A stretch of DNA of 64,000 nucleotides from Latrodectus hesperus (Eukaryota; Arthropoda; Arachnida; Araneae; Theridiidae), in assembly GCA_037975125.1 (NCBI GenBank), contig CM075858.1, positions 68,052,140 through 68,116,139 of the forward strand, given 5' to 3'. This document shows, piece after piece, positions 15,101 through 26,689 of this stretch. Under the pieces are notes generated by a model. It was not told the DNA's origin, searched no databases, and worked only from the letters and a program-made list of their open reading frames with translations. Position 1 is the stretch's first letter; each line of letters opens with the position of its first letter. Both the position numbers and the translations under genes were made by a program.

Positions 15101-16800
15101 ACAGCACTTTATATCCTTTCGAATAACATGCAAAAAGAAGCATTGAGAGGTTTAACCTGAAGAACATGCTTTCATTTATCAGTGATCTATAAAAGACGAC
15201 TTATAATACATTAATTACTCTTACATTATTTCCTAAAATAAATTTTACACAAACTCAGTAGAATTAAAATAGCCATTTCTTTTGTCTTATCAGTTTACTT
15301 TGTCAAGTTGATCATTGAACAGCCATCACTGTGAAGTTTATTTCTAAAACTTAATATATTCGACATCCACTTTATATGGAGATAGTTTGTAGAGATTTGG
15401 AATTCAATTTAAACATTAAGTCTCAATTTAATAAGCAATGGTATGGAAAAATCATCAGTGCGTAGAGTGACAAGTAAATCAGATCATTTCAAAGATAGGT
15501 GTTCATTGGACCAAATTTAAAATGTAGGTGTTCGAGAAATAAACCTTCACATACAACTATTGATCATAGAAAGATAAACAAACCAAACCTCATCTATCTG
15601 AAAAACACTGACACGAGTACGCAAAAAATGTTTTCGTTGTTAATGAAAGCATGGTCTATCTGGATTGAATGAAAGACTGATTTTCTGTGCCCGTGTACCA
15701 AACAATACGTTCCGTTTCCATAGAAACAGTATCGACAACTCTAAAAAATTCATTACTAGTTGAGACAAATTTCCCTAAAAATTAATGCATTCATGATAAA
15801 CGTCAGGACAATCTCGATATTAAAAGGAAATGATTTATTTTAAGTTGAATAAGAAATGATGATTCCTTATATTTCTCTTTTGTCATGCAATGAATATGGT
15901 TGAAATGTAAACCTGTTTAAATTTTCATTTCTTCTGCAAAAAATGCTGTAATAAGAATTTTAAAATTTTATACTACTAAGATATCATAAAATGAAATATT
16001 TTTTTACAGAAAATTTAATCGAATTATTTATGTTATACTATATATGATGAAAATTTCATAAAATTACGCTGTGAAAGAAAAGCACAGTAAAAAGAGATAA
16101 ACAAACCGACAATATCACCTAATTTGGTAAGCTTTATATTTAATAAGGGCGTTTCAACGCGTTTTAAATTGTAATTATTTTTTCAACTAATCCTACTTCT
16201 GTGAATCATTTGATCACTACATCTCCTATACATAATTTTGATTCCACATATTTGATTTCGTAAAACATTCGGCAGCAAAATGAATGAATATATTTAGACA
16301 CAATAGGAACTTGTAATACCGATAGACGAGCAACAAAATTGGAATTAATCCTCCAAGACTGAGTTTAGAAGAAAATAACAATTTCAGAGATTTTTTATAG
16401 AAATATCGCTTAAGTTTTTAAAATTGAATGCTACATAATTAAACGAAATAAATTTAAAACTATAAGAAATAGAATAACTTTTCATAAAATTAAAAAGTGT
16501 TCTAGACATTAAACCTTCTCTGAACAAAACATAGATAAAATAAAATTATTGTAGTATTAAATAAAGTTTAAAAATTAAACAGGATTAAAAGTCATGTTAA
16601 TTGAAAAAATTAATAAGTGGAAAGTGTTATATAGAATGATACAAATCTCCTTGTATGGTTGTGATGGATTAACATGCATGTATAATTCATATAATTGATG
16701 GTAACATGCATTCTATTTGCATTATCAAAGCATTGGTAAAACTAATAAAAGATGGTGATCTGTTTTAACCAAGGTGATGATGAAATATTACAATTACAAA
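12174..16800. other. Intergenic, no gene recognised
   Basis: About 4.6 kb of AT-rich DNA. No ORF with a recognisable motif is present. The only item linked to other parts of the window is the short dispersed repeat at 14884-14938. Confidence 0.5.
14884..14938 (+). repeat. Short dispersed repeat shared with 60654-60708
   Basis: Both sites share tttagaagcagggaccaaa and, after a diverged gap, acccaatac and a ccacc/ccatgccc-like tail. The second site lies just beyond the 3' end of a LINE remnant, so this may be a LINE tail or an independent short repeat. Confidence 0.5.
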
Positions 16801-16802
16801 TA

Positions 16803-16832
16803 CACTGCTGGACAATTGCTTAGGACGGATCA
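16803..16832. repeat. Left terminal inverted repeat of the Tc1-like element
   Basis: Pairs with 18302-18331. The outermost bases are cactgctggacaa. Confidence 0.88.
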
Positions 16833-17048
16833 CAAATTGCAATGTAGCATAACATTAAGCGAGACATCAGGCCTAGCAGGATAAAATATAGTTGCCACAC
16901 TGTTCATACATTAGAATAAAGAATATTTATTGTTCTGGAAAGCACAAAAGCTGTGAAACATCTGAAAGAAAAAAATGTTCATTTGATGCTGCAAACGGAA
17001 AAATGGAACAATGCATCTAAAAGTCAGCAGGTACCTTGAAGAACGGTA

Positions 17049-18072
17049 TCAGTACGGGATATCTCCACCGTGGAGTGTGATGCAACATTCCACATGTTGT
17101 ATCATATTTTGCACAACATGATCCAGCAGCTGTTGAGGCAATTTATCCCATTCATCTGGAAGTGTATGGATGAGGGTGTCCTTGTTTGTCGAAGGACAGT
17201 TTCGACCAGCAACTTGCTTCCCCAAAGCATCCCGCACATTTTCAATGGGGTTTAGATCTAGAGAACGTGATGGCCATACGAGGCGCTGAATACCCTCGCT
17301 ACCTAGACAATCCTGAACAGCGAGTGTTCGATGACATGTTGCGTTGTCGTCCATAAAAACAAATTTATCACCGACAGCACCACGGAAAAGATGAACATGA
17401 GGAAGTTGAACTTCATTAATGTATCGTTGGCCCGTCATAGTCCCATTCGTAACCACATATAGGGGCATGCGGCTATTGATCATGATGCTGGCCCACACCA
17501 TGACACTGCATGTCGTATATTGGTCCCTTTCCTGGATATTTTCTGGACGATAAGCAGTATCACTCACGCGCCAGATCAGTTGGCGTCTACAATCTGATGA
17601 CAGACTGAACCTACTCTCACCTGAGAATAGTACGCAGTCCTGTTCAGTCCAATTGCGATGCTCACGACACCATTGCAAACGGGCAGTACGGTGCTGTCTG
17701 GTCAATGGTACACACACAACAGGTCTGCGGGCGTACAGTCCTCCTTTCCTCAAACGTCTGGCAACAGGTTTTCTGGAGATCTGCTTTCCTGAGGCAGCAA
17801 GAAACTGATTTGCCCCTGCTGAGCTGTGGTGCGCCTGTTCCTTTTTGCTGATAGGCCGATATATCTGTCTTCTGCAGGCGTCGTACTTCTAACACGAGCT
17901 CCCTCGTGCCGCCAACTACACATTCCAGTAGTTTTAAATGACTTCCACAGCCGTGAAACAACGCTGTGAGCGTTGTCAAATTCCCTGGCAACATCTGCTA
18001 TTTTTCGTCCTTCTTCGATCGTTCCAATAATTTCGCCACGCCTAAAATCATCTAAGTAAGTCGGGAAGACAT
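17049..18072 (-). pseudogene. Tc1-like transposase pseudogene
   Basis: The gene spans about 340 codons from the ATG at 18070-18072 to the TAA at 17049, the family's usual length. The N-terminal helix-turn-helix region (DDFRRGEIIG, then SVVSRLWKSF) is followed by the DDE catalytic domain. MDDNATCHRT carries the second catalytic Asp and SLDLNPIEN the third. Two breaks are visible: a frameshift just after the first few codons, and another near 17815-17820 between the two DNA-binding halves. The first catalytic Asp is also lost: the usual SDESRF reads SGESRF (GGT for GAT). Without that metal-binding residue it could not cut DNA even if the frame were intact. A long open stretch of 234 codons (17049-17753) survives, so decay is moderate. 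Confidence 0.88.
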
Positions 18073-18301
18073 GCCAAAAATTTCAAGTTCGTCTATTAAA
18101 TCTTTCCTGTAAAACTTTGACTTGAAACAACAACTGTCCACACACGTCAAAACCTGTAAAGCTCTTATGAACGCTATTACGTGATGAACAAACGTGGAAA
18201 AAAAAATTGCATACTCATAGTTCTTCTTACTATATACCGCACTCATTCTAATTTTCCACATTTTGCTTCCTTTCATTTTGTGGTTGCTATGGATGATAGT
18301 G

Positions 18302-18331
18302 TTCTCCGTCCTTAGCAATTGTCCAGCAGTG
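18302..18331. repeat. Right terminal inverted repeat of the Tc1-like element
   Basis: Pairs with 16803-16832. TA at 18332-18333 completes the target duplication. Confidence 0.88.
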
Positions 18332-18333
18332 TA

Positions 18334-21100
18334 TCTTATTTGTAATGTATTCTACCATTTGGCGAAGTTATCGCTTGTGCCGAGAGGAAAGTGAAACATT
18401 ATCCTCAATGATTACATTCGAATAAAGAAAATGACTTCATATAGATCTACTCAAGTTATGCTTCATATATACATACATATATATACATATATAGTGTGTG
18501 TGCATGTGTATGTGTGCTCACATACACTCAGACACATAAATATATTATATTAATTCCTTAGTTTCAATAGACATTTATGCCACTTCTAGAAAAATATAGG
18601 CAATACTGAGTCTTTATGAAAAAAATAAGAAAATGTTTATTAGAGTTTTTTATTTTGATTTAAATTGATAACACAGAGCATACTTTTAAATTTCAGAAAC
18701 AATCCGTATACAAAATCTAAATTATTATTCGTAAATCTTTGCTTTATTGAACTAATTTACTTATTTAACATTTATTTAACATAAATTAATATAGATGTTT
18801 TTCATGTGGATCGTTGTTTTTAATTATATTTTACCTTGAGAAATTTCATTTCTTAGCCACTGAAAGTGCAGCATTTCGAAGAATAAAAGATACGAAACCG
18901 ATTTCCTTTCACAGAACTAAACGTGATATAAATGTGGAATCATTAAGAATTAGAGAGAAATTACAAAGTCAGTAAATGAGGGAATCTTCAAAGATATTCA
19001 ATAGCCTACGTAACATACTAAGGCTCTGAAGCTAAAAGTTACTTTGGATCTAATATTTTAAAAGATATCTCATGCTATCTGGTAAATTTATCAGAAATAA
19101 CTGTATCTGTTGCATTACAGGCTAGTTGTTCTCTAGACAAGGAGTAAAAGCTTTCGGTATTTAATAGGTATGATGGAAACAATGTCCAAAGTGGAAATGA
19201 CATTTGTTAAACAAAGAAGAAGTCTTGGATGTTGCATGAAACGTGGGCGTATGCATTGTTCTGTACACACCACAATCTGCTGTATTAATAAAGAGATTCC
19301 GGCACTGAATGTCACTTGGAGTCACGTAATTTTCTGTTGAAATGTATCTGTAGGAGAGAGGCCTGGCCTCCTAATGGAAAAGACATTGGTTGCCAATTCA
19401 TGCTACTCTGGCTAGCCAATGAGCCGGAATTTCAAACAAAAGTCTGGGGGAACAAATGCCTCTCTGATTACTGTAATGGTTTCAAGAATTTATTATGCAG
19501 GATAACAATAATTTAGTAGCCTTTTTTCCACATGTTCTATCCAAAATACGATTTCAGACCATTCTGACCTACTACCATCTTCGTTATCTACTACCATTCT
19601 AAACACACTCGTCTGAGATTTAAAGTAAAAGAAGATGGTAGGAATTAATAATTTGAACATCCAATTTGTTGTGATGAAGTTTACAAATAATGACATTATT
19701 TGCTGGTTACAACTGCATGCGTGTATACCACATCTAACAACATAATACTCTATAAGTAGTCCAGAGCTGGTGTCTGCATTTTGAAGGAATTTACTGACTG
19801 TGATTCTTGTTATTTGTGAACAGAAAACAAAAAGATTACTGCCAATACTTATTCTTCCACCCGCGGAGGTATCATTTCATTTGGAGTTCATTATGATCAC
19901 GACTCCAGCTACCATTAGTGAACTCGATGGATCTTCACTAAATTCGGATTTCAAATTCAACACCTTCAGGAAATGAGAGCGACATCCCAATCAGCATTGC
20001 TACTACGGACTTTTATAATTGTATATGAGTATATTAGTGAACATCCTTACTTCTCTATACATAGTGAAGAATTATTTTCTACCAGTTAGAGGGAAACAGC
20101 AAGAAGGAAGTCTTAATAATTAGAACTAGAAAAAAAGAAGACTTTGTAATATTTGACCTGCAACCATAAGGTTGCAATTATTTATTCGGGTGGACATTGC
20201 AACCACGACTCGACTTTCTCAGTTGCTTTAGTGAGCACAGCGTATCTTTGTTTAGGCATTACTACCTACTGATAATAACGAGTTAATCAATCGCTGCTTC
20301 ATGTATCTGCACGTTATAACGATTGCTATGATTTACGCCTTTTTGCACTTGTAAATAAAACAAGAAATGACTGTCATTTTGAAGAATTTGATTTGATTTG
20401 GCACAGATTTTTACAGATTAAGTATGCGCAGTAAAACGAGAATCTTTCGAAAACTTATGTGAATTCAATTGAAAGAAAAATTGTTGCAAACATAATTTAT
20501 AAATTATCTTCTCTAAAATCTTTTTATCGTGTCAATAATCACGTAAATTGGCAATCGACAAGTATGAGATCGATAGATTGGTCTGCAACTGTCGTGTGTC
20601 ACGCTGTTATGTATATAAGGAAAACTGTGTGCATGGTAAAGATCGTGCCCTCTTCTATATTGAAAGCAATACCACACTGAATACAATGTCCAAAAAATGA
20701 GTAATTTACGCTGGAACAACTGAAAGAGGATTTCACCATCGCTAACTAGCCGTTAAACGTTCATAGGTTCGGTCACTTTCGACTTAAATATTCAGGCACT
20801 AGCCTTTTCCAAGGTGAAATGAACGGTGAAGAGCAACATTTTAAAAAAGATAATATTAATTATTATCCGATTGGAGTTTATTAGCCTATTGGAAAAACTA
20901 CTAATTTTTTGTATAATGTCATTTAATAATAATATTATATTGGCATTGAGTAAGCACAATGGTATGTGGCAGTATATTTTAATTTTGTACCTCTAATGCG
21001 CAGTATTGGTATATTAATAAGCTAGAGCTACATGTAAGTTTCGCTTTTCTGTTCACTTTCCTTATCTTCAAATCTTGAATATGGCCCTATTTCATAATAG
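18334..21100. other. Intergenic, no gene recognised
   Basis: Contains a degenerate AT/GT-rich microsatellite (about 18465-18545) and several ORFs of 60-73 codons without motifs. Nothing else is supported. Confidence 0.5.
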
Positions 21101-21129
21101 CACACTATTCATGCATTACACAGGCTTAC

Positions 21130-21415
21130 CCTTTCAAATTGTAATGCATTTGGCACTGCAAAGTATATTGCAACTGTAAATGCAATTGCAATGCATCTAC
21201 TACTGCAATTCATTGAATTGCAATATAATGTATTACTTACAATGAGACAGGTCACAAGTTAAAGAACACTATCTTTGAATACAATGGAGATGGCTAGATT
21301 GTATTTAATATTGAAATGTGTTAAGAGGCACATTGAATTACAATCTCCAACAAATGATTCAAAGTCTATTTTATTAAATACAATGGTTTTTACAATGGTT
21401 ATTGCAAATCATGGA
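21130..21415. repeat. Cluster of ttgcaat / tacaat motifs
   Basis: Within about 290 bp, ATTGCAA, TGCAAT, TACAAT and ATGCAT words recur on both strands far more often than in the surroundings. It is an irregular array rather than a clean tandem repeat. The origin is unknown. Confidence 0.4.
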
Positions 21416-21972
21416 AGAGATATTCATTATTAATATTAATTTTCTTTGTCTCACAGGAAAGCATTTTATCACCTCAAATCTATCCAGAGTGTAATTTCTA
21501 AAAAATTAGCTTTGATTTCATTTGTCTTTGTAAAAGCTTCATTTTTATAGCTTACATTTTATTTAAAATTCTCCCGTTGTAGAGATTTTCCGACGAGATT
21601 TCACAATATAATGGCAAATATTTTGCAATTTTTTCATCTCAATTGAAATTTCATGATATGACGTCACTTTGGATATCCCAAGCCTCATTTTTATTGCTAA
21701 TTCCCTAGCATCATAACAATATTTGAAATTGTTAAAACACATTTCATTAATTCATAAAAATGCTAAGAATATATATATATAAAAGCTATTAACTCATGAA
21801 CTATAAATAAATAAAATCACTCATTTCTGTTGAATCGATTAACATGAATAGCATTAAGATAATTTATTTAAATTAGCTAAACAAGGAAATGTATTTAAAA
21901 ACATTCTATGTAGTATTTCCGGTCAAGGGGCAATAACTAAGCAATAGTAAGGTTGTAAATTTTTCTCGAATC

Positions 21973-22023
21973 AAGTCAATTTTGTTTATTTTGTTGAATC
22001 CACAAAATAAACAAAATTGACTT
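21973..22023. repeat. Perfect 22-bp inverted repeat with 7-nt loop
   Basis: aagtcaattttgtttatttt plus gt at 21973-21994 is followed by a 7-nt spacer (tgaatcc) and then its exact reverse complement at 22002-22023. All 22 pairs match. It could be a hairpin RNA, a young foldback or a short palindromic insertion. Confidence 0.9.
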
Positions 22024-22250
22024 CATCTTAACTAATTGAATAAACAGGGTAGTAGCAGTAGTAATATGACAGAAGCAGTTTTGGAGCTTTATGCTCGTAG
22101 GCTTAATGCTCGCATTGAGTAGGATTGAGTTTTTTTCACAAAACTCTTCAAAAATTTAGAACACTATTTTGGAACCTTAACATAACATCTTCTAATAAAC
22201 AGGGTATTGACCTTTCGAAAACATCATATATATAGCCACAGAATTTTGAC

Positions 22251-22560
22251 TCATCCTCCAAATGTCTGACGAAGTGAGACAAGGTCCATCAGATCATTGA
22301 CCCTGAGGAAATCGAGGACAAGGAGGGGGAATGAATAATTTACCTCTCTGGAGAGTTCCAAAAAACAATCCAGGATGTGTTGAAGAGAAGCCTGCTCCGT
22401 TTTACATTTAGAGCAGACCTCAAAGATTTTCTTGCCTTTGAGATATCTTATGTGGCCAGTTGCTAACCTGGAGTAACTAACAGTATAAGAGGATCCGTCA
22501 CAATTCAGGGCGTATAAAGAACCAGGCTAATTGCCTGCGTACCAGTGATGGCAGAGAGGA
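22251..22560 (-). pseudogene. Non-LTR retrotransposon (LINE) C-terminal fragment
   Basis: The minus strand encodes the region downstream of RNase H found in many arthropod LINE ORF2 proteins: a TVSYSRLATGHIRYL segment, the zinc-type motif CSKCKTEQASLQHILDC, and a terminal LLVLDFLRVNDLMDLV helix ending at a stop (22251-22253). The upstream part (YAGN, stop, PGSLYAL) is in frame with one internal stop, so this is a dead, 5'-truncated copy. The reverse transcriptase and RNase H are absent. It resembles the tail of the LINE remnant at 60719-62020, but the two are diverged and belong to different subfamilies. Confidence 0.8.
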
Positions 22561-23346
22561 ATCTTAAACATCTTCATATATATACTACCACCCATCGATG
22601 AACAACTCGGCTATACAACTAAATCACTAATATGAATAACATCAAATATAATAATACTTCTTTTTGAATTGATCGAGCAGAAAATATAGTCGGACAACTT
22701 TTTATGCTGCATTTTATTGAGTTATAATAATAAACTATTTATTAAGGAAAATGGTGTAAAAAACATTAAAAACCACATATATGTTATTGCTACTGTACTT
22801 GTATACCTTACCTATAATTGGGTCACCAGTTTTTGGAAGCAGTTAGGTATTCTTTGTAATTTAGAAGAAGGGATTAAATAGAAAACCCCCTGATGTTTGA
22901 CCAAACACTCCCATGATGTTTATTTCACTTGGAGGTCCTTGTGACTATGATCTACTTAGCGTTCCCCAATCGCTTTTAATGAACACGAATAATCTACGAC
23001 TCTCTCAAAATCGGAATTTTTATTTTTTAATGAGAACGACGCCCTTGCCAATTGGGCCGATGTGTGGCCTCATTTACACATGTGTAAAATATTGTACACA
23101 AGCGTCCTATTGCATCTAATATATGAGAAAAATAAACGTACATTAACTTGCGTAAAATATGAATGCTTTTTGATAAATCCAGCTTCAACATTAAATTCAA
23201 ATGAATGAGAATATTCAATTGAGTAACACAACTTTAAAACATAAATTTTTAATTTTCTCTCTATCTCCTTTGATTTAAAACTTTAATTCCAAACTTATGA
23301 TTTATTTAACATAAAAATTGAACTTAAGCTCAAAAATAGCCGTTAG
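22561..23346. other. Intergenic, no gene recognised
   Basis: Two overlapping ORFs of 63-68 codons at 22913-23218 carry no motif. Nothing else is supported. Confidence 0.5.
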
Positions 23347-23356
23347 TTGATGGAGT

Positions 23357-23535
23357 TTTTGGTTTCTTTGTCGCTCAACGGTCATTTTTTGCACACGAGG
23401 GCTAATTAGACCGGGACTTACGGTTTAAAGTGGATTCCGAACAACTACAAACATCCATACCCAAGGTAGGATTCGAATCCACAAACTCTGTTGAACCGAA
23501 GGCAAGAGCGCTAACCATTCGGCTGCCAGCTCGAC
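23357..23535 (-). mobile_element. tRNA-derived SINE with 10-bp target duplication
   Basis: A 179-bp insertion is flanked by identical ttgatggagt copies at 23347-23356 and 23536-23545. Read on the minus strand, it begins with a tRNA-like head (ggttagcgctcttgcc) and a clear RNA polymerase III B-box region (ggattcgaatcc), followed by an unrelated body with ccactttaaac and gtctaattagccctcgt. Related, more decayed copies lie at 8405-8520, 9210-9360 and 36507-36552. It is non-coding and would rely on a LINE for mobility. Confidence 0.85.
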
Positions 23536-23545
23536 TTGATGGAGT

Positions 23546-26312
23546 CCCATAAGAATAATGTAATATTTGTAAGTACAGCTCTCAAAATCGCAATTGAATT
23601 CCGTGAAGATAAAAATTTATGGCGTAGAATTATATCAGATTATTCAATAAAAAAATGTTATTAACGAAAGATAGGAAATGTAATTAAGTTTTATAACAGG
23701 ATAATCACCATACAGCAGGAATATCTCAGAAATTCTACATCAGACTTTTAAAACGAATTAACTAAAATAATGTAATTTCGAGGCAAAACTAAGCTGCTAA
23801 ATGCAGAACTGGATTAGAGATGAAAAAAGTACAGTAAAAGGCAAATAATAGTAAACTCATATTGCTATATAGAAGACTAATAACTCGAAATATTTTTTTA
23901 AGCTAATAACTGAAAAGCGCAATTATTTTTGTAGACTTTCCCGTTTATCTAGCGACTGAACTTTCAACTGCTATAAGTGAAAATCATGGAAGATCACTAA
24001 TTAGTTTACATTTGGTCTTATGCTTATACCATCAAATATATTTTTTAATATAAAATTTCAAATATCGCTTCATTTTAATTTGAATTCTTTTATTAGTAAT
24101 TTAGTGATATATACTGAAGAAATATTCTCTCTCTCTCTCTTTTTTCAAATTGTGTTAGGGTTGTTCCTCTTGTATACATCACAATATATCTTATTTGATC
24201 ATTGTTTTACTTTGTTTCTTTCTAAATTTAATTTTAATTTCAAAATATTTTTCAACATCTATTAATATTTTTAAGTGATTTTACCTTTCATTTTTCTGTT
24301 GGTTACAAATTTTTGCATTTTATTATAATAAATTTAGGCGCAAAACATTACTTTATACATTATTATATATTTAATACATTATTAGAAATTTTATAATTCA
24401 CTCTTAAAAATTTATTATTACATGTGTTCCTTATCTTTTTTTATCTGGCTATTCAAACTTGATTTCTTATTTAATTTATTTAATAATTTTTTTTTATATA
24501 TTAATCAGTATTAAATTGTTCATTTAAGCTTCTATAGTCTTTTTCACAAGGCAATAGATTTATTTCATTTCATTACACACTCAAACCTCCGAATTTCTAT
24601 TTGTATTCAAATTTACGCCAAGGAGTTTTGTACCAAAAATAAATGATATTCTTTGTAGTAAAATTATGATATTATTTACAAAAATTGAATACTACGCTTG
24701 ATACTTTGACAGTTATTCATTTCTACAAGTTTTTCTGTAAATATTTGATTACCTTGGACTTGTTTCTGTCGCAAACAGTTGAGTCACAATTTAATTATTA
24801 GCATAGAGTAAATGCAAATAATTGATTTCCAAATCAATTATTAGCATGGTAAATACTTCTAATTGTATTGATAACTGCATAGGTCTAAATTCCAATCAGC
24901 TATTTTATCAATTTAGTTTGAAGCCTGCTAAAAGAGCCCATTGTTTTTTTCAAAGAATTTCAGTGCTTTAAAAATAAAATAAATAACTGAAAAAGTAAAT
25001 GGTAATGTCTCTAAATTAAAATTAATTTATAAAATATTTGCAATTTTTTATAACGTTAAGTAAGTTTTATTTCTTAGCTATATTATTTCCTCGAGCATTT
25101 TGAAATTTATAAGATGTTGTTAATTTCATCTGATTTATTAAAAATCATGTTTTGATTTTAGTTAAATAATTCAAAACAGTTATCTCTTACAGAAATGAGC
25201 ATTATATATTTAGATAAATTTATTAACAATTTATTTCCTTAAAATTTTTCCAATATAAAATTAAAGATATTTATTTTAATTAATTTTTTATTTAATTTTT
25301 AAAATAAAGTTCTGAATAAAAATTGAAATATTTGTAGATTCAATGTATGATTAATTTAATATATAATAAATATTTATCACCAAGCGGTTATGAGAAACTT
25401 CACTATTTTATTAATAAAAGTTGGTTACTGCGTTCTGTTACTCATAATTTGAATTTCACCACTCCCCTAAAAAGGATATTGAAGCTGCTGAAAGAGGAAT
25501 TCGTTAGTATCATTTCTTATAAAAAGCTTTCTGAAAAAGTAAATTTTACTTCTAAGAAAATACTAACATATTAACGCAACATTGACAAATTTTACAGAAA
25601 CAAAAATGGGATATCAGTGTACACTCACCTTAGATAATTTTCTTCGGTTCTGATAGCTGGAATCACATAGTACAAAAGTTACATTAAAATCAGCAAAAGT
25701 TGCTTCTGATAGAGAAAGAATGCTTTATTTTTTTCCAATTGCTTTCCGAGAACGCCTGACGTAAAAGAAGAAATCGACTTTCCATCAGAAATCTCACGCA
25801 TGCGCTGTTTGTCCGAAATGAATCGCTTGAATGACAAAAAAAGTCAATTCGAAAGCTGAATTGTCTTCCGTGATTGTGTTAAATATTTAACCACAAAAAT
25901 TAAATGACTTTTACTTTCTCAGTTTTCGTATGTTTACAGAATTTTAAGTGTTTATTTAATCGTGATAATACTTAATTGGAATTTGTTAATTTATTTCCGA
26001 TTAAACTTCTGAATTTTAGACATTTCATATTTCATTTAAAACTTTCCCCATCTGTTTAATTTAAATGTAAGAAAGATTAAAATTATATACTCTTAAATAA
26101 AGCTTATAATTTGAAATGTTTTTTGAAACTCTAAATAAATTCCATATATAGTCGAAATTATAAAAGTTAAATGAGATTTTAAAAAAAAAATATTCTACAT
26201 AAACATACCATACAAACTTTGGCGTGCACGTAATCGAAACATTGCCGTGAATAAAAGTCATTATCTTACTTCTATGAACAATGAAATTTAACAACATTAT
26301 ATAATTAATACA
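23546..26312. other. Intergenic, no gene recognised
   Basis: Very AT-rich. It has a short (CT)n run near 24127-24142 and ORFs of 75-88 codons dominated by Phe, Ile, Leu and Lys, as expected from base composition. Confidence 0.55.
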
Positions 26313-26680
26313 AGGTGCCATGGCCACCTAATAGTTAAGGTATCAGCCTTCCGTCCGGAAGTGCTGGGTTCGATTCCCAATGTCACTTAAGACACACCGA
26401 GCACATGCGATATACACGCTCGTGGAATCGAAAGTCCTATGGTCGCTCGTTGAGCAGTACCATGGGTGTAATGGTCTGGAGAAATTTATTTCTTACCCCC
26501 TTCAAAGATGAAGAACATTGTCTTAAACCAATTCTCAGAGAGACACTCATTCAAGACCTGGTGGAATAATCTTCAATTTATCCCTAACTGGTCTAGACGC
26601 AGGTCTGTTGCCCAGTTTCGATTGTCCATCGGGCATTCTTAAACACCTATGTAGAACTAACATATTGTCCAAGAACCTTT
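26313..26680 (+). mobile_element. tRNA-derived SINE, second family
   Basis: It starts with a tRNA-like head. gtgccat can pair with atgtcac about 70 bases later, and gggttcgattccc forms a B box and T-arm-like hairpin, with a weaker A box (tagttaagg) upstream. The anticodon arm is not a functional tRNA fold. A GC-richer body of about 290 bp follows. The exact 3' end and target duplication are not clear. Confidence 0.65.
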
Positions 26681-26689
26681 CTGTTTGAG

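Larger units (their letters stand above)
16803..18331 (-). mobile_element. Tc1-like DNA transposon, complete ends, dead transposase
   Basis: Terminal inverted repeats of about 30 bp start with cactgctggacaattgct at 16803 and match the reverse complement ending at 18331 with few differences. TA lies directly outside both ends (16801-16802 and 18332-18333), as expected for Tc1/mariner target duplication. The element is 1529 bp, a normal size, and holds one decayed minus-strand transposase gene. Confidence 0.9.

Noticed and set aside
24020..24265. 81-codon hydrophobic ORF
   Set aside because: The Phe/Ile/Leu-rich product is what AT-rich random sequence gives. It has no start context, motif or paralogue.
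26313..26390. Possible tRNA gene
   Set aside because: The acceptor ends pair and a B box is present, but the anticodon arm does not fold into a 7-nt loop and a SINE body follows.
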